This document shows, in pieces, positions 6,761-14,973 of a stretch of 28,719 nt of DNA. The notes under the pieces are model-generated. The model made no database searches. It saw only the letters and a program-made list of their open reading frames with translations, and was not told where the DNA came from. The translations under genes and the position numbers were made by a program. Where the stretch lies: assembly GCA_044508625.1 (NCBI GenBank), contig JBIQHJ010000046.1, positions 1 through 28,719 of the forward strand, written 5' to 3'. How positions within the stretch are numbered: position 1 is the first letter of the stretch; each line of letters opens with the position of its first letter. The DNA comes from Castellaniella sp044508625 (GTDB lineage Bacteria > Pseudomonadota > Gammaproteobacteria > Burkholderiales > Burkholderiaceae_B).

Positions 6761-7804
6761 TCAGCGCCCGGTTTTCGCGGCGCTTTCCAGGGCGCCGCGC
6801 GCCGCGCGCAGGCGCGCGTCCAGGGCGTCGATCCAGCCGGGGTCCGAGAAAATCGCCTCGACGTGCACCGCCCACAGGCGCGGATCGCCGAGCGCGGCGC
6901 ACTTGACGGCGTCCTTGGCGGTGACCAGCACCGGCCCCGGGGGCAGGTCCCGCAGGGGATCGTCGCGGTAGTGATGGTGGTCGGGCAGGGGCAGGGTGCG
7001 GCCCAGGCGCACCCCGCAGCGCGCCAGCATGTCGAAGAAGCGCCGGGGCTGGCCGATGGCCGCCGCCGCGCTGCAGGTGGCATCCGCGTGGGCGCGCAGC
7101 CAGTCGTCCCAGGCGAGGACGCGCCCGCTCGCCAGGTGCTCGGCGCGCACCGGCCGCAGTGCCATGCCGATCGCGCCGGGGCGCGAGGGCGCATCCGCGC
7201 CGTTGTCGATGATCCAGTCGGCGCGCGCGAGGCGCGCGGCCGGCTCGCGCAGGGGGCCGGCGGGCAGCAGCCGCCCGTTGCCGGTGCCGCGCCGATCCTG
7301 GACGACGATCTCGACGTCGCGCGCCATGGCCAGGTGCTGCAGGCCGTCGTCCGAGAGGATGAGGTCCACCTCCGGATGGGCCTCGAGCAGCGCGGCGATG
7401 GCGAGCGGCCGGCGGCGATGGACGGCGACCGGGACCCCGGTTTCGCGTGCGATCAGCGCCGGCTCGTCCCCCAGGCGCTCGGCGCCGGCGCCATCGCGCG
7501 AGAGCCTGGGCCGGGGGCCGCCGCGCGCGCCATAGCCGCGGCTGACCACGCCGGGATGCCAGCCGCGCGCGGCCAGGGCCCGGCACAGGGCGATGACGAC
7601 CGGGGTCTTGCCCGTGCCCCCCACCAGGATGTTGCCGACCACCACGACCGGGACCGGCGCGCGCGCCGGCGCCGTGCGCCGCGCCCGACGGGCGCGCCAG
7701 GCGGCCGCGCCCGCCACCAGCCAGGACAGGGGCAGCAGCAGGTCGCTCGCGAGCGTGCGGCCGCTCCAGATCCGGTGCAGGCAGGCTTCGAGGCGGCGTC
7801 TCAA
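6761..7804 (-). CDS. lpxK: Tetraacyldisaccharide 4'-kinase (lipid A kinase)
   Basis: Adds the 4' phosphate to the lipid A disaccharide at the inner face of the cytoplasmic membrane using ATP. 347 residues, normal for the family. An N-terminal hydrophobic stretch (about residues 21-36) anchors the protein; Walker A VGGTGKTP is at 61-68; the conserved RGYG and SDDGLQH motifs follow. The start is a TTG whose bases overlap the exbD stop (TTGA at 7804-7801); no ATG or GTG lies upstream in frame, and a later start would remove the anchor. This gives tight translational coupling to exbD. Neighbours kdsB and the Trm112-like gene are in the usual order. Confidence 0.95.
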   Translation of the reverse strand: MRRRLEACLHRIWSGRTLASDLLLPLSWLVAGAAAWRARRARRTAPARAPVPVVVVGNILVGGTGKTPVVIALCRALAARGWHPGVVSRGYGARGGPRPRLSRDGAGAERLGDEPALIARETGVPVAVHRRRPLAIAALLEAHPEVDLILSDDGLQHLAMARDVEIVVQDRRGTGNGRLLPAGPLREPAARLARADWIIDNGADAPSRPGAIGMALRPVRAEHLASGRVLAWDDWLRAHADATCSAAAAIGQPRRFFDMLARCGVRLGRTLPLPDHHHYRDDPLRDLPPGPVLVTAKDAVKCAALGDPRLWAVHVEAIFSDPGWIDALDARLRAARGALESAAKTGR

Positions 7805-8214
7805 GGCCGGGCCAGGGTGGTGAAATGGATCCGCGAGATGCCCGCCAGGCGCGCGGCCTCCAGGGCCCGCACCACGGCGGCGTGGGTCGCCTGCGCGTCG
7901 GCGTTGATGCGCAGCGCGATCGAGTCGCGCCCGCGCGCCGCCTTGCGCAGCGCCTGCGCCAGGGCGTCCTCGCGTTCCGCGCCGACGTACTCGCCGTCCA
8001 GGGCGTACAGGCCCTCCTGGCTGATCGCGAGCGAGATCGGGGCATCGTCCTCCAGCGCCTGGGCGCGGGCTTCGGGCAGCGAGACCTGGAGCTGGCGCAT
8101 CTGGGTGAACGAGGTCGAGGCCGCGAGGAAGATCAGGATCACCAGCAGCACGTCGATGAGCGGGATGAGGTTCATCTCGGGATCGTCGCGGGCGGGCGCG
8201 GAGCGGAAGTTCAT
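7801..8214 (-). CDS. exbD: ExbD/TolR family biopolymer transport protein
   Basis: Inner-membrane partner of ExbB in a proton-driven energy-transducing channel. 137 residues: a short cytoplasmic N-terminus, a single membrane helix (about 16-36) containing the conserved proton-path Asp21 in the PLIDVLLVILIF motif, then a periplasmic domain. ATG 8214 overlaps the exbB stop (ATGA) and its own stop overlaps the TTG start of lpxK. A longer upstream frame reads through exbB out of frame and is discarded. Which outer-membrane process it energises cannot be told, as no tonB or TonB receptor gene is nearby; a lipid-related job is suggested only by position. Confidence 0.93.
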   Translation of the reverse strand: MNFRSAPARDDPEMNLIPLIDVLLVILIFLAASTSFTQMRQLQVSLPEARAQALEDDAPISLAISQEGLYALDGEYVGAEREDALAQALRKAARGRDSIALRINADAQATHAAVVRALEAARLAGISRIHFTTLARP

Positions 8215-8819
8215 GAGACGGTCCTGTGGCTGATCAGGCGGTTCAGCACGCCGGCCTCGCGTTCCATCGTGTGCAGGAAGTAATCCACGCGCGAGCGGAA
8301 ATAGCGGTGGAATATCAGCGCCGGAATGGCGATCAGGATGCCGAAGCCGGTGTTGTACAGGGCGATCGAAATGCCGTGCGCGAGCTGGGCCGGGTCGCTG
8401 CCGGCGGGATTGTAGGCCCCGAAGATCTCGATCATGCCGACCACGGTGCCGAACAATCCCAGCAGCGGCGCCACCACGGCGATGGTGGCCAGGGCGGGCA
8501 GGTAGCGGTTCAGCCGCCAGGCGACGTCCTTGCCGACGTCCTCGATGGCGTCCAGCCGCCAGGCGTCGGGCTCGTCGCGGTGCGCGGCGACCTCGGCGAG
8601 GATGCGGCCCATGGGGCACTGGCGCGCCAGGCGCAGGATGGCGTCGGCCTGGTCCTGCTGGCGGCGCATGAGCTCCAGCACCTGTTCGGGCAGGCCCGGG
8701 GGCATGATCCGGCTTTCGCGCAGGGCGGCGAATCGTTCTATGATGATCGCCAGGGTGACGACCGACGTGGCGACCAGCAGCCAGATCGGCCAGCCGGCCG
8801 CCTCGATGATGTCCAGCAA
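8211..8819 (-). CDS. exbB: MotA/TolQ/ExbB family proton channel protein
   Basis: Inner-membrane proton channel subunit acting with ExbD. About 202 residues from TTG 8819, with three hydrophobic segments at roughly 11-29, 105-132 and 148-172. The second holds the family motif APLLGLFGTVVGMIE and the third follows GISIALYNTGFG. TTG is chosen because AAGAGG lies seven bases upstream and the resulting LLDIIEAAGWPIW N-terminus fits the family; the longer frame to 9050 would add an implausible Arg/Pro-rich leader from GC-rich intergenic DNA. It is the first gene of the minus-strand envelope cluster and faces a 423-bp intergenic region. Confidence 0.9.
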   Translation of the reverse strand: MLDIIEAAGWPIWLLVATSVVTLAIIIERFAALRESRIMPPGLPEQVLELMRRQQDQADAILRLARQCPMGRILAEVAAHRDEPDAWRLDAIEDVGKDVAWRLNRYLPALATIAVVAPLLGLFGTVVGMIEIFGAYNPAGSDPAQLAHGISIALYNTGFGILIAIPALIFHRYFRSRVDYFLHTMEREAGVLNRLISHRTVS

Positions 8820-9015
8820 GATTGGGCCTCTTGGGGTGCGGTGCAAAGCGCCTATTTTAAGGCCTGGTTTCCGCGGGGGTCCGGTTTTCCGGCCGGGGGC
8901 GGTTTTCCGCCGGAAAGCCCCGTGGGATCCGGGATTTCGCCGCGGCGGCCTTGGCAATGCCCGAAAAATGGTTATTTCATGGTGGAAAGCGGCGTGCTTG
9001 CTGGCTTTGCGGGCG

Positions 9016-9050
9016 GTATCCACAGAATCTGTGGATAATTCTGTGCACAA
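9016..9050. promoter_or_regulatory. Cluster of DnaA-box-like sites with perfect 10-1-10 inverted repeat
   Basis: TATCCACAGA (9017-9026) and TCTGTGGATA (9028-9037) form a perfect inverted repeat about a single A. Within it, GTATCCACA (plus, 9016-9024) is 8/9 and TTATCCACA (minus, 9038-9030) is 9/9 to the E. coli DnaA consensus. TTGTGCACA (minus, 9050-9042) is a weaker third match, and CTATCCACA (minus, 9236-9228) an 8/9 match just before xseA. Binding by DnaA is inference. Confidence 0.55.
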
Positions 9051-9208
9051 GCCCCGCGATCCGCATGTTTCATGCTTGTCGTCGGTTCATTGGTTGATTT
9101 TCGAGCATGGCCTCTTGTAGTATTTTACTCAATGAAATCAACGCTTTATGACGTGACATTAAAGTCATATTTGATGTGGTGGCCGAAAAAGCTTGAAAAT
9201 AGGCCCAG

Positions 9209-9237
9209 TTGACAAAAGACGCATTGCTGTGGATAGG
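9209..9237 (+). promoter_or_regulatory. Candidate xseA-proximal promoter overlapping a DnaA-like box
   Basis: A perfect -35 TTGACA (9209-9214) and GATAGG (9232-9237, 3/6) are 17 bp apart. Transcription would begin about at the xseA ATG (9243), giving a leaderless or near-leaderless mRNA. The DnaA-like site 9228-9236 overlaps the -10. The same GGATAGG could instead act as a ribosome site on a longer transcript. Confidence 0.3.
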
Positions 9238-9242
9238 TTTTC

Positions 9243-10481
9243 ATGAATGTTTCAAGCGAGCTCGGCCCGGGCGAGGGTTTTCCGGGGCCCGACGACGTGC
9301 TCACGGTGGCGCAGCTCAATCGGCGGGTGGCGCGGCTGCTCGAGGCCGGCTTTCCGCGGGTGTGGGTGTGCGGCGAGGTCTCGAACTTCACCCGCGCGGC
9401 TTCGGGGCATTGGTATTTCTCGATCAAGGACGAGGCCGCCGCCGTGCGCGCGGTGATGTTCCGCGGCCGGGCCCAGGCGGTGGGCTTCGTGCCGCGGGCG
9501 GGCGAGCGCTTCGAGTTCCGCGTGCAGGTGTCCCTGTACGAGCCCCGGGGCGACTACCAGGTCCAGGTCGAGGCGATGCGCCGGGCCGGGCGCGGCGACC
9601 TGCACGAGGCGTTCCTGCGCCTGCGCGATCGCCTGACCGCCGAGGGCCTGATCGACCCCGCCCGCCGGCGGCCCATCCCCTCCATGCCGCGCGCGATCGG
9701 GGTGGTGACCTCGCTGGCGGCCGCCGCCTTGCGCGACGTGCTCTCGGTGATGGCGCGGCGCGCGCCGCACGTCCGGGTGGTGATCTATCCGGCGCCGGTC
9801 CAGGGGCGCGAGGCCGCCGCGCAGTTGCGCGAGGCGCTCGAACGGGCCATCGCGCGCGCCGAGGTCGACACCCTGCTGCTGGTGCGCGGCGGCGGCAGCC
9901 TCGAGGACCTCTGGAGCTTCAACGACGAGGCGCTCGCGCGGGCCATCGCGGCGAGCCCCATTCCGGTCGTCAGCGGCGTGGGCCACGAGACCGACTTCAC
10001 CATCGCCGATTTCGTGGCCGACCTGCGGGCGCCCACCCCCACGGCCGCCGCCGAGCTGTGCTGCGACAGCCGCGGCGCCTGCGAGGAGCGCCTGCGGGGC
10101 GCCCTGGGCGCGCTGGCCGCCGCCCAGCGGCGCCTGCTGGACCGCGGTGCGATGCGCCTGGACAAGGCGGCCGCCCAGCTCGTCTCGCCCGCGCAGCGCC
10201 TGCGCCTGCGGCGCCAGCGCCTGTCGGCGGCGCTTCAGCACCTGCATGCCGCCCTCCGGCATCGCGCGGAATCCCGGGCGGCCAGGCTGGCGGCGGTGCG
10301 CGGCAGGCTCGAGGCGCTGGATCCGCGCGGCGTGCTCGGCCGCGGCTATGCGATCGTGCGCGCGCCCTCCGGGAATATCGTCAAAAATGCGTTAGACTTA
10401 AACATTGGAGAGCGCATCGACGTCGAGTTCGGCTCGGGCCGGGCCCAGGCCGACATCGTACGTATCGAGTCCCCGCTCTGA
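9243..10481 (+). CDS. xseA: Exodeoxyribonuclease VII large subunit
   Basis: Catalytic subunit of a single-strand-specific exonuclease that degrades DNA to oligonucleotides in repair; it works with the small XseB subunit, which is not in this window. 412 residues, shorter than the E. coli enzyme (456). Order: N-terminal OB-fold (VWVCGEVSNFTRAASGHWYFSIKD, about 41-64); catalytic core with GVVTSLAAAALRDVLSVM, VRGGGSLEDLWSFNDE and SGVGHETDFTIADFVADLRAPTPTAAAEL; a coiled-coil Arg/Leu/Ala-rich stretch; and the closing GRGYAIV segment. ATG 9243 is six bases after GGATAGG. An overlapping longer frame is an out-of-frame shadow. Ends 81 bp before sodB, with which it may be transcribed. Confidence 0.96.
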   Translation: MNVSSELGPGEGFPGPDDVLTVAQLNRRVARLLEAGFPRVWVCGEVSNFTRAASGHWYFSIKDEAAAVRAVMFRGRAQAVGFVPRAGERFEFRVQVSLYEPRGDYQVQVEAMRRAGRGDLHEAFLRLRDRLTAEGLIDPARRRPIPSMPRAIGVVTSLAAAALRDVLSVMARRAPHVRVVIYPAPVQGREAAAQLREALERAIARAEVDTLLLVRGGGSLEDLWSFNDEALARAIAASPIPVVSGVGHETDFTIADFVADLRAPTPTAAAELCCDSRGACEERLRGALGALAAAQRRLLDRGAMRLDKAAAQLVSPAQRLRLRRQRLSAALQHLHAALRHRAESRAARLAAVRGRLEALDPRGVLGRGYAIVRAPSGNIVKNALDLNIGERIDVEFGSGRAQADIVRIESPL

Positions 10482-10518
10482 GAGGCTCCCCGCCGCCGCG
10501 CGCTGCGCGGCACCGGCG

Positions 10519-10535
10519 GGAACCGGCCCGGTTCC
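10519..10535. repeat. Perfect 8-1-8 inverted repeat upstream of sodB
   Basis: GGAACCGG, a central C, then CCGGTTCC. It lies 27 bp before the sodB ATG and could be an operator or an mRNA hairpin (seven pairs, three-base loop). No T-run follows, so it is not an intrinsic terminator. No Fur-type box is seen. Confidence 0.55.
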
Positions 10536-10562
10536 GTTCACTGACTGTTTGAAGGAAATACC

Positions 10563-11141
10563 ATGGCTTTTACCCTCCCGCCGCTGCCCTATGCGCTGGA
10601 CGCGCTGGCGCCGCACATTTCCAAGGAAACCCTCGAATACCATTATGGCAAGCACCATCAGGCGTACGTCACCAATCTGAACAAGGCGATCGAGGGCACC
10701 GAGCTGGAATCCGCCAGCCTCGAGGACATCATCCGCAAGTCCTCCGGCGGCGTGTTCAACAACGCGGCCCAGGTGTGGAACCATACCTTCTACTGGAGCA
10801 GCCTGTCGCCCAAGGGCGGCGGCGAGCCCTCCGGCGCGCTGCGCAAGGCGATCGAGGCCAAGTGGGGCAGCGTCGATGCCTTCAAGGCGGCCTTCACCCA
10901 ATCGGCGGCCGGCAATTTCGGCTCGGGCTGGACCTGGCTGGTGAAAAAGCCCGACGGCACGCTCGACATCGTCAACACCAGCAACGCCGGCACCCCGCTC
11001 ACCTCCAGCGACAAGGCGCTGCTGACCTGTGACGTCTGGGAGCATGCCTACTACATCGACTACCGCAACGCCCGTCCCAAGTACCTCGAGAACTTCTGGG
11101 CGCTGGCCAACTGGGATTTCGCCGCCCAGAACCTGGGCTGA
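10563..11141 (+). CDS. sodB: Superoxide dismutase, iron type
   Basis: Converts superoxide to oxygen and hydrogen peroxide in the cytoplasm. 192 residues, normal. The metal ligands are His27, His74, Asp157 and His161, the last two within the CDVWEHAYYIDYRN signature. Gln70 in AAQVWNHTFYW is at the place typical of iron enzymes; manganese enzymes instead have their active-site Gln in the C-terminal half. AAGFGSGW-like AAGNFGSGWTWL also fits. ATG 10563 is preceded by AAGGAA. The gene follows xseA by 81 bp containing a perfect inverted repeat, so it may have its own control. It converges with the DUF192 gene on the other strand; the 76-bp gap is GC-rich with no T-run terminator. Confidence 0.97.
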   Translation: MAFTLPPLPYALDALAPHISKETLEYHYGKHHQAYVTNLNKAIEGTELESASLEDIIRKSSGGVFNNAAQVWNHTFYWSSLSPKGGGEPSGALRKAIEAKWGSVDAFKAAFTQSAAGNFGSGWTWLVKKPDGTLDIVNTSNAGTPLTSSDKALLTCDVWEHAYYIDYRNARPKYLENFWALANWDFAAQNLG

Positions 11142-11217
11142 TCCCCGGCGCGCGGCGGCCCGCGCGGGCTGCCGCCGTCCGCCCGACGGGCCGCGGCACG
11201 GGCCGCGGGCCGCCCTC

Positions 11218-11700
11218 TCAGGGGGGCGGCAGGGGCGACACGGTGTCACGCACCGCCACGCCCGCGCGCGTGAACCAGCCCTGGGCCATCTCGAGGGCGT
11301 AGCGCACCGGGCCGGGCGGGCAGTGGACGTCCAGCGCGTAGGGCTGCATGTCCTGGATGGACACGATGCGGCCCGCGGCGTCGATGAAGGCGATCGACAG
11401 CGGCAGGGGCGTGTTCTTCATCCAGAAACAATGCACATCGTCCTCGTCGAACACGAACAGCATCCCGTGGTCGGGGAGCAGCGCGCGCCTTTCCATCAGG
11501 CCCCGGCGCAGCGCCTCGGGCGTGCGCGCGATCTCGGCCTGGACCTGGCGCGCGCCCACGGCGAGCTCGGCGGTCGGCAAGAGGGATTGCCCGTGCGCGG
11601 GCGGCGTCATGGCGGCCAGCAGAAAAAAAACAGGGCTCATGACGAGCCCTGCGCAGCGGTAGAATAACTGTGTTCTTGGTTTTATCCGGGCATTCGGCAT
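11218..11700 (-). CDS. DUF192 family exported protein of unknown function
   Basis: 160 residues. The N-terminus MPNARIKPRTQLFYR is basic, followed by the hydrophobic CAGLVMSPVFFLLAAM and a likely signal-peptidase site after PPAHG, so the protein is probably periplasmic. The mature part shows the DUF192 (PF02643) features TPEALRRGLMER, HGMLFVFDEDDVHCFWMKNT and LPLSIAFID, with ALDV and YALEMAQGWF later. Function is unknown. ATG 11700 lies six bases after the cspA stop, suggesting coupling. A second ATG at 11640 would give MSPVFFLL without a basic n-region and falls inside a terminator hairpin, so the longer form is preferred. Oddity: a strong intrinsic terminator (11623-11651) lies within its signal-peptide coding region. 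Confidence 0.85.
   Translation of the reverse strand: MPNARIKPRTQLFYRCAGLVMSPVFFLLAAMTPPAHGQSLLPTAELAVGARQVQAEIARTPEALRRGLMERRALLPDHGMLFVFDEDDVHCFWMKNTPLPLSIAFIDAAGRIVSIQDMQPYALDVHCPPGPVRYALEMAQGWFTRAGVAVRDTVSPLPPP
11623..11651 (-). terminator. Intrinsic terminator of cspA, embedded in the DUF192 coding sequence
   Basis: On minus: CAGGGCTC (11651-11644), loop GTCAT, GAGCCCTG (11638-11631), then eight T (11630-11623). This is a perfect eight-pair stem with an uninterrupted U-tract, 55 bases past the cspA stop. The T-run encodes part of the signal-peptide hydrophobic core (Val-Phe-Phe). Confidence 0.9.
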
Positions 11701-11706
11701 GTACGG

Positions 11707-11946
11707 TCAAGCGGCGGTGATGTTCAGGGCCTGTTTGCCCTTGGGTCCTTGTGCGATGTCGAACAGGACTTTCTGGCCTTCTTTGAGGGTCTTGAAGCCG
11801 TTCATCTGGATGGACGAGAAATGCGCAAACAGGTCTTCGCCCCCATTGTCGGGGGTAATAAAGCCAAAGCCTTTGGCATCATTGAACCACTTTACCGTTC
11901 CAGTCAGTTTTTGTGACTCTCCGGTGCTTTCGATTGAATCGGACAT
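11707..11946 (-). CDS. Cold-shock domain protein (CspA family)
   Basis: Single-strand RNA/DNA-binding OB-fold protein that acts as RNA chaperone. 79 residues: an unusual 14-residue N-terminal extension (MSDSIESTGESQKL), then the cold-shock domain starting TGTVKWFNDAKGFGFI. RNP1 KGFGFI is at 25-30 and RNP2 DLFAHF at 38-43. ATG 11946 is preceded by GAGAGG at eight bases. The frame continues upstream to 12006, but that extension has no ribosome site and reads through the leader. Its promoter candidate lies at 12062-12091, giving a leader of about 110 bases, long like those of cold-inducible csp genes. The transcript should mostly end at the hairpin inside the DUF192 gene. Which csp paralogue this is cannot be told. 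Confidence 0.95.
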   Translation of the reverse strand: MSDSIESTGESQKLTGTVKWFNDAKGFGFITPDNGGEDLFAHFSSIQMNGFKTLKEGQKVLFDIAQGPKGKQALNITAA

Positions 11947-12061
11947 GCGAACAGCCTCTCGACTATAGTGTGGGGATGAAACCTTGGTGCCAATGGAGGC
12001 CACCAAACCCGTTTTCCCGGGCGACGCTGTGGACCGCGGGACCCCCGGAAGAACATCATTG

Positions 12062-12091
12062 ATAATGCTTAATTCGCCGTTCGCTAGTCAA
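12062..12091 (-). promoter_or_regulatory. Candidate cspA promoter
   Basis: On minus: -35 TTGACT (12091-12086, 5/6), 18-bp spacer, -10 CATTAT (12067-12062, 4/6). Predicted start near 12055, so the cspA leader is about 110 bases. The -35 overlaps the first of three CTAGT elements. Confidence 0.5.
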
Positions 12092-12128
12092 CTATGGAAA
12101 CCACTAGTATTTCGTATGATTCGCTAGT
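12080..12128. repeat. Three CTAGT elements with exact 20-bp spacing between cspA and clpS
   Basis: CTAGT begins at 12084, 12104 and 12124. The outer two are part of the nine-base repeat TTCGCTAGT (12080-12088, 12120-12128). Spacing of 20 bp places them on about the same helix face. They lie between divergent promoters: the first overlaps the cspA -35 and the last follows TATGAT (12115-12120), a 5/6 -10 candidate for clpS. Confidence 0.6.
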
Positions 12129-12148
12129 TTGACCCGTATTTTCGCGAA

Positions 12149-12469
12149 ATGCCGACCGATATTCAGAATCAGCGCGAGCTCTTGCAGGACGCCACCCCCA
12201 CCCGGGTGGCGCCGCCGCCCATGTACCAGGTGGTCCTGCTCAATGACGACTACACGCCGATGGATTTCGTCGTCCTGGTGTTGCGCGAGGTCTTTCACAA
12301 GCCCGATCCCGAGGCCGAGCGCATCATGCTCAAGGTCCACCACGAGGGGCGCGGGGTCTGCGGCATCTACACGCGCGATGTCGCCTCGACCCGGGTCGAC
12401 ACGGTGCGCCGGATGGCGCATGCCGACCAGCATCCGCTGCAATGCGTGATGGAGCCCATATCCCCGTGA
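12149..12469 (+). CDS. clpS: ATP-dependent Clp protease adaptor ClpS
   Basis: Adaptor that recognises N-degron substrates (N-terminal Leu, Phe, Tyr, Trp) and hands them to ClpAP. 106 residues, normal: a flexible N-terminal tail (1-24), then the core starting MYQVVLLNDDYTPMDFV. Asn32, Asp33 and Asp34 and His64 correspond to the E. coli residues that bind the substrate amino group. ATG 12149 has no Shine-Dalgarno sequence; it is immediately preceded by a palindrome TTTCGCGAAA (12140-12149) that includes the A of the start codon. An alternative out-of-frame frame is a shadow. The -10 candidate at 12115-12120 would give a leader of about 20 bases. clpA follows after 160 bp. Confidence 0.95.
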   Translation: MPTDIQNQRELLQDATPTRVAPPPMYQVVLLNDDYTPMDFVVLVLREVFHKPDPEAERIMLKVHHEGRGVCGIYTRDVASTRVDTVRRMAHADQHPLQCVMEPISP

Positions 12470-12517
12470 GCATGCCGCCCGCCGGTTCGGGGCAAATGCG
12501 CGATCGCCGCTGTGGCT

Positions 12518-12549
12518 GGGGTTCTTCCTCATATGAACGGAAGTTCCCC
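12518..12549 (+). other. Imperfect inverted repeat between clpS and clpA
   Basis: GGGGTTCTTCC (12518-12528) and GGAAGTTCCCC (12539-12549) pair except at two internal T-T positions, around a ten-base loop with the palindrome TCATATGA. No T-run follows. It may attenuate or process the clpS-clpA transcript. Further on, TAGAAT (12578-12583) is a 5/6 -10 candidate for clpA without a clear -35. Confidence 0.3.
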
Positions 12550-12629
12550 CGCATACTACGCCATGGCGTTTTAGTCATAGAATAGAGTCATGGACTTATT
12601 CATCCGCTCCGATTAGGCATGGAGGAAGC

Positions 12630-14954
<2,325 letters not shown>

Positions 14955-14973
14955 CGGGCGCGCGTAAAGACGC

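Larger units (their letters stand above)
8820..9242. promoter_or_regulatory. Divergent exbB/xseA intergenic region with an AT-rich island
   Basis: No gene is seen here. The exbB-proximal half is GC-rich and has CGGTTTTCCG twice (8882-8891, 8900-8909). From about 9060 to 9215 the sequence turns strikingly AT-rich for this genome. It contains DnaA-box-like sites, an inverted repeat TATGAC/GTCATA (9147-9152, 9164-9169, 11-bp gap), and two possible plus-strand promoters: TTGATT-18-TAGTAT (9094-9123) and a perfect TTGACA (9209-9214) with a weak GATAGG 17 bp on. Confidence 0.6.

Noticed and set aside
8882..8909. Twin CGGTTTTCCG copies as a CRISPR or mobile-element end
   Set aside because: Only two ten-base copies 18 bp apart, with no cas gene, transposase or longer inverted ends nearby.
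8820..9242. This region as the chromosomal replication origin oriC
   Set aside because: DnaA-like boxes and AT-richness fit, but dnaA, dnaN, gyrB, rpmH and partition genes are absent and the number of strong boxes is small. Reported only as a DnaA-box cluster.
11623..11640. DUF192 start at ATG 11640
   Set aside because: It lies inside a strong terminator hairpin, lacks a ribosome site and removes the basic n-region of the signal peptide.
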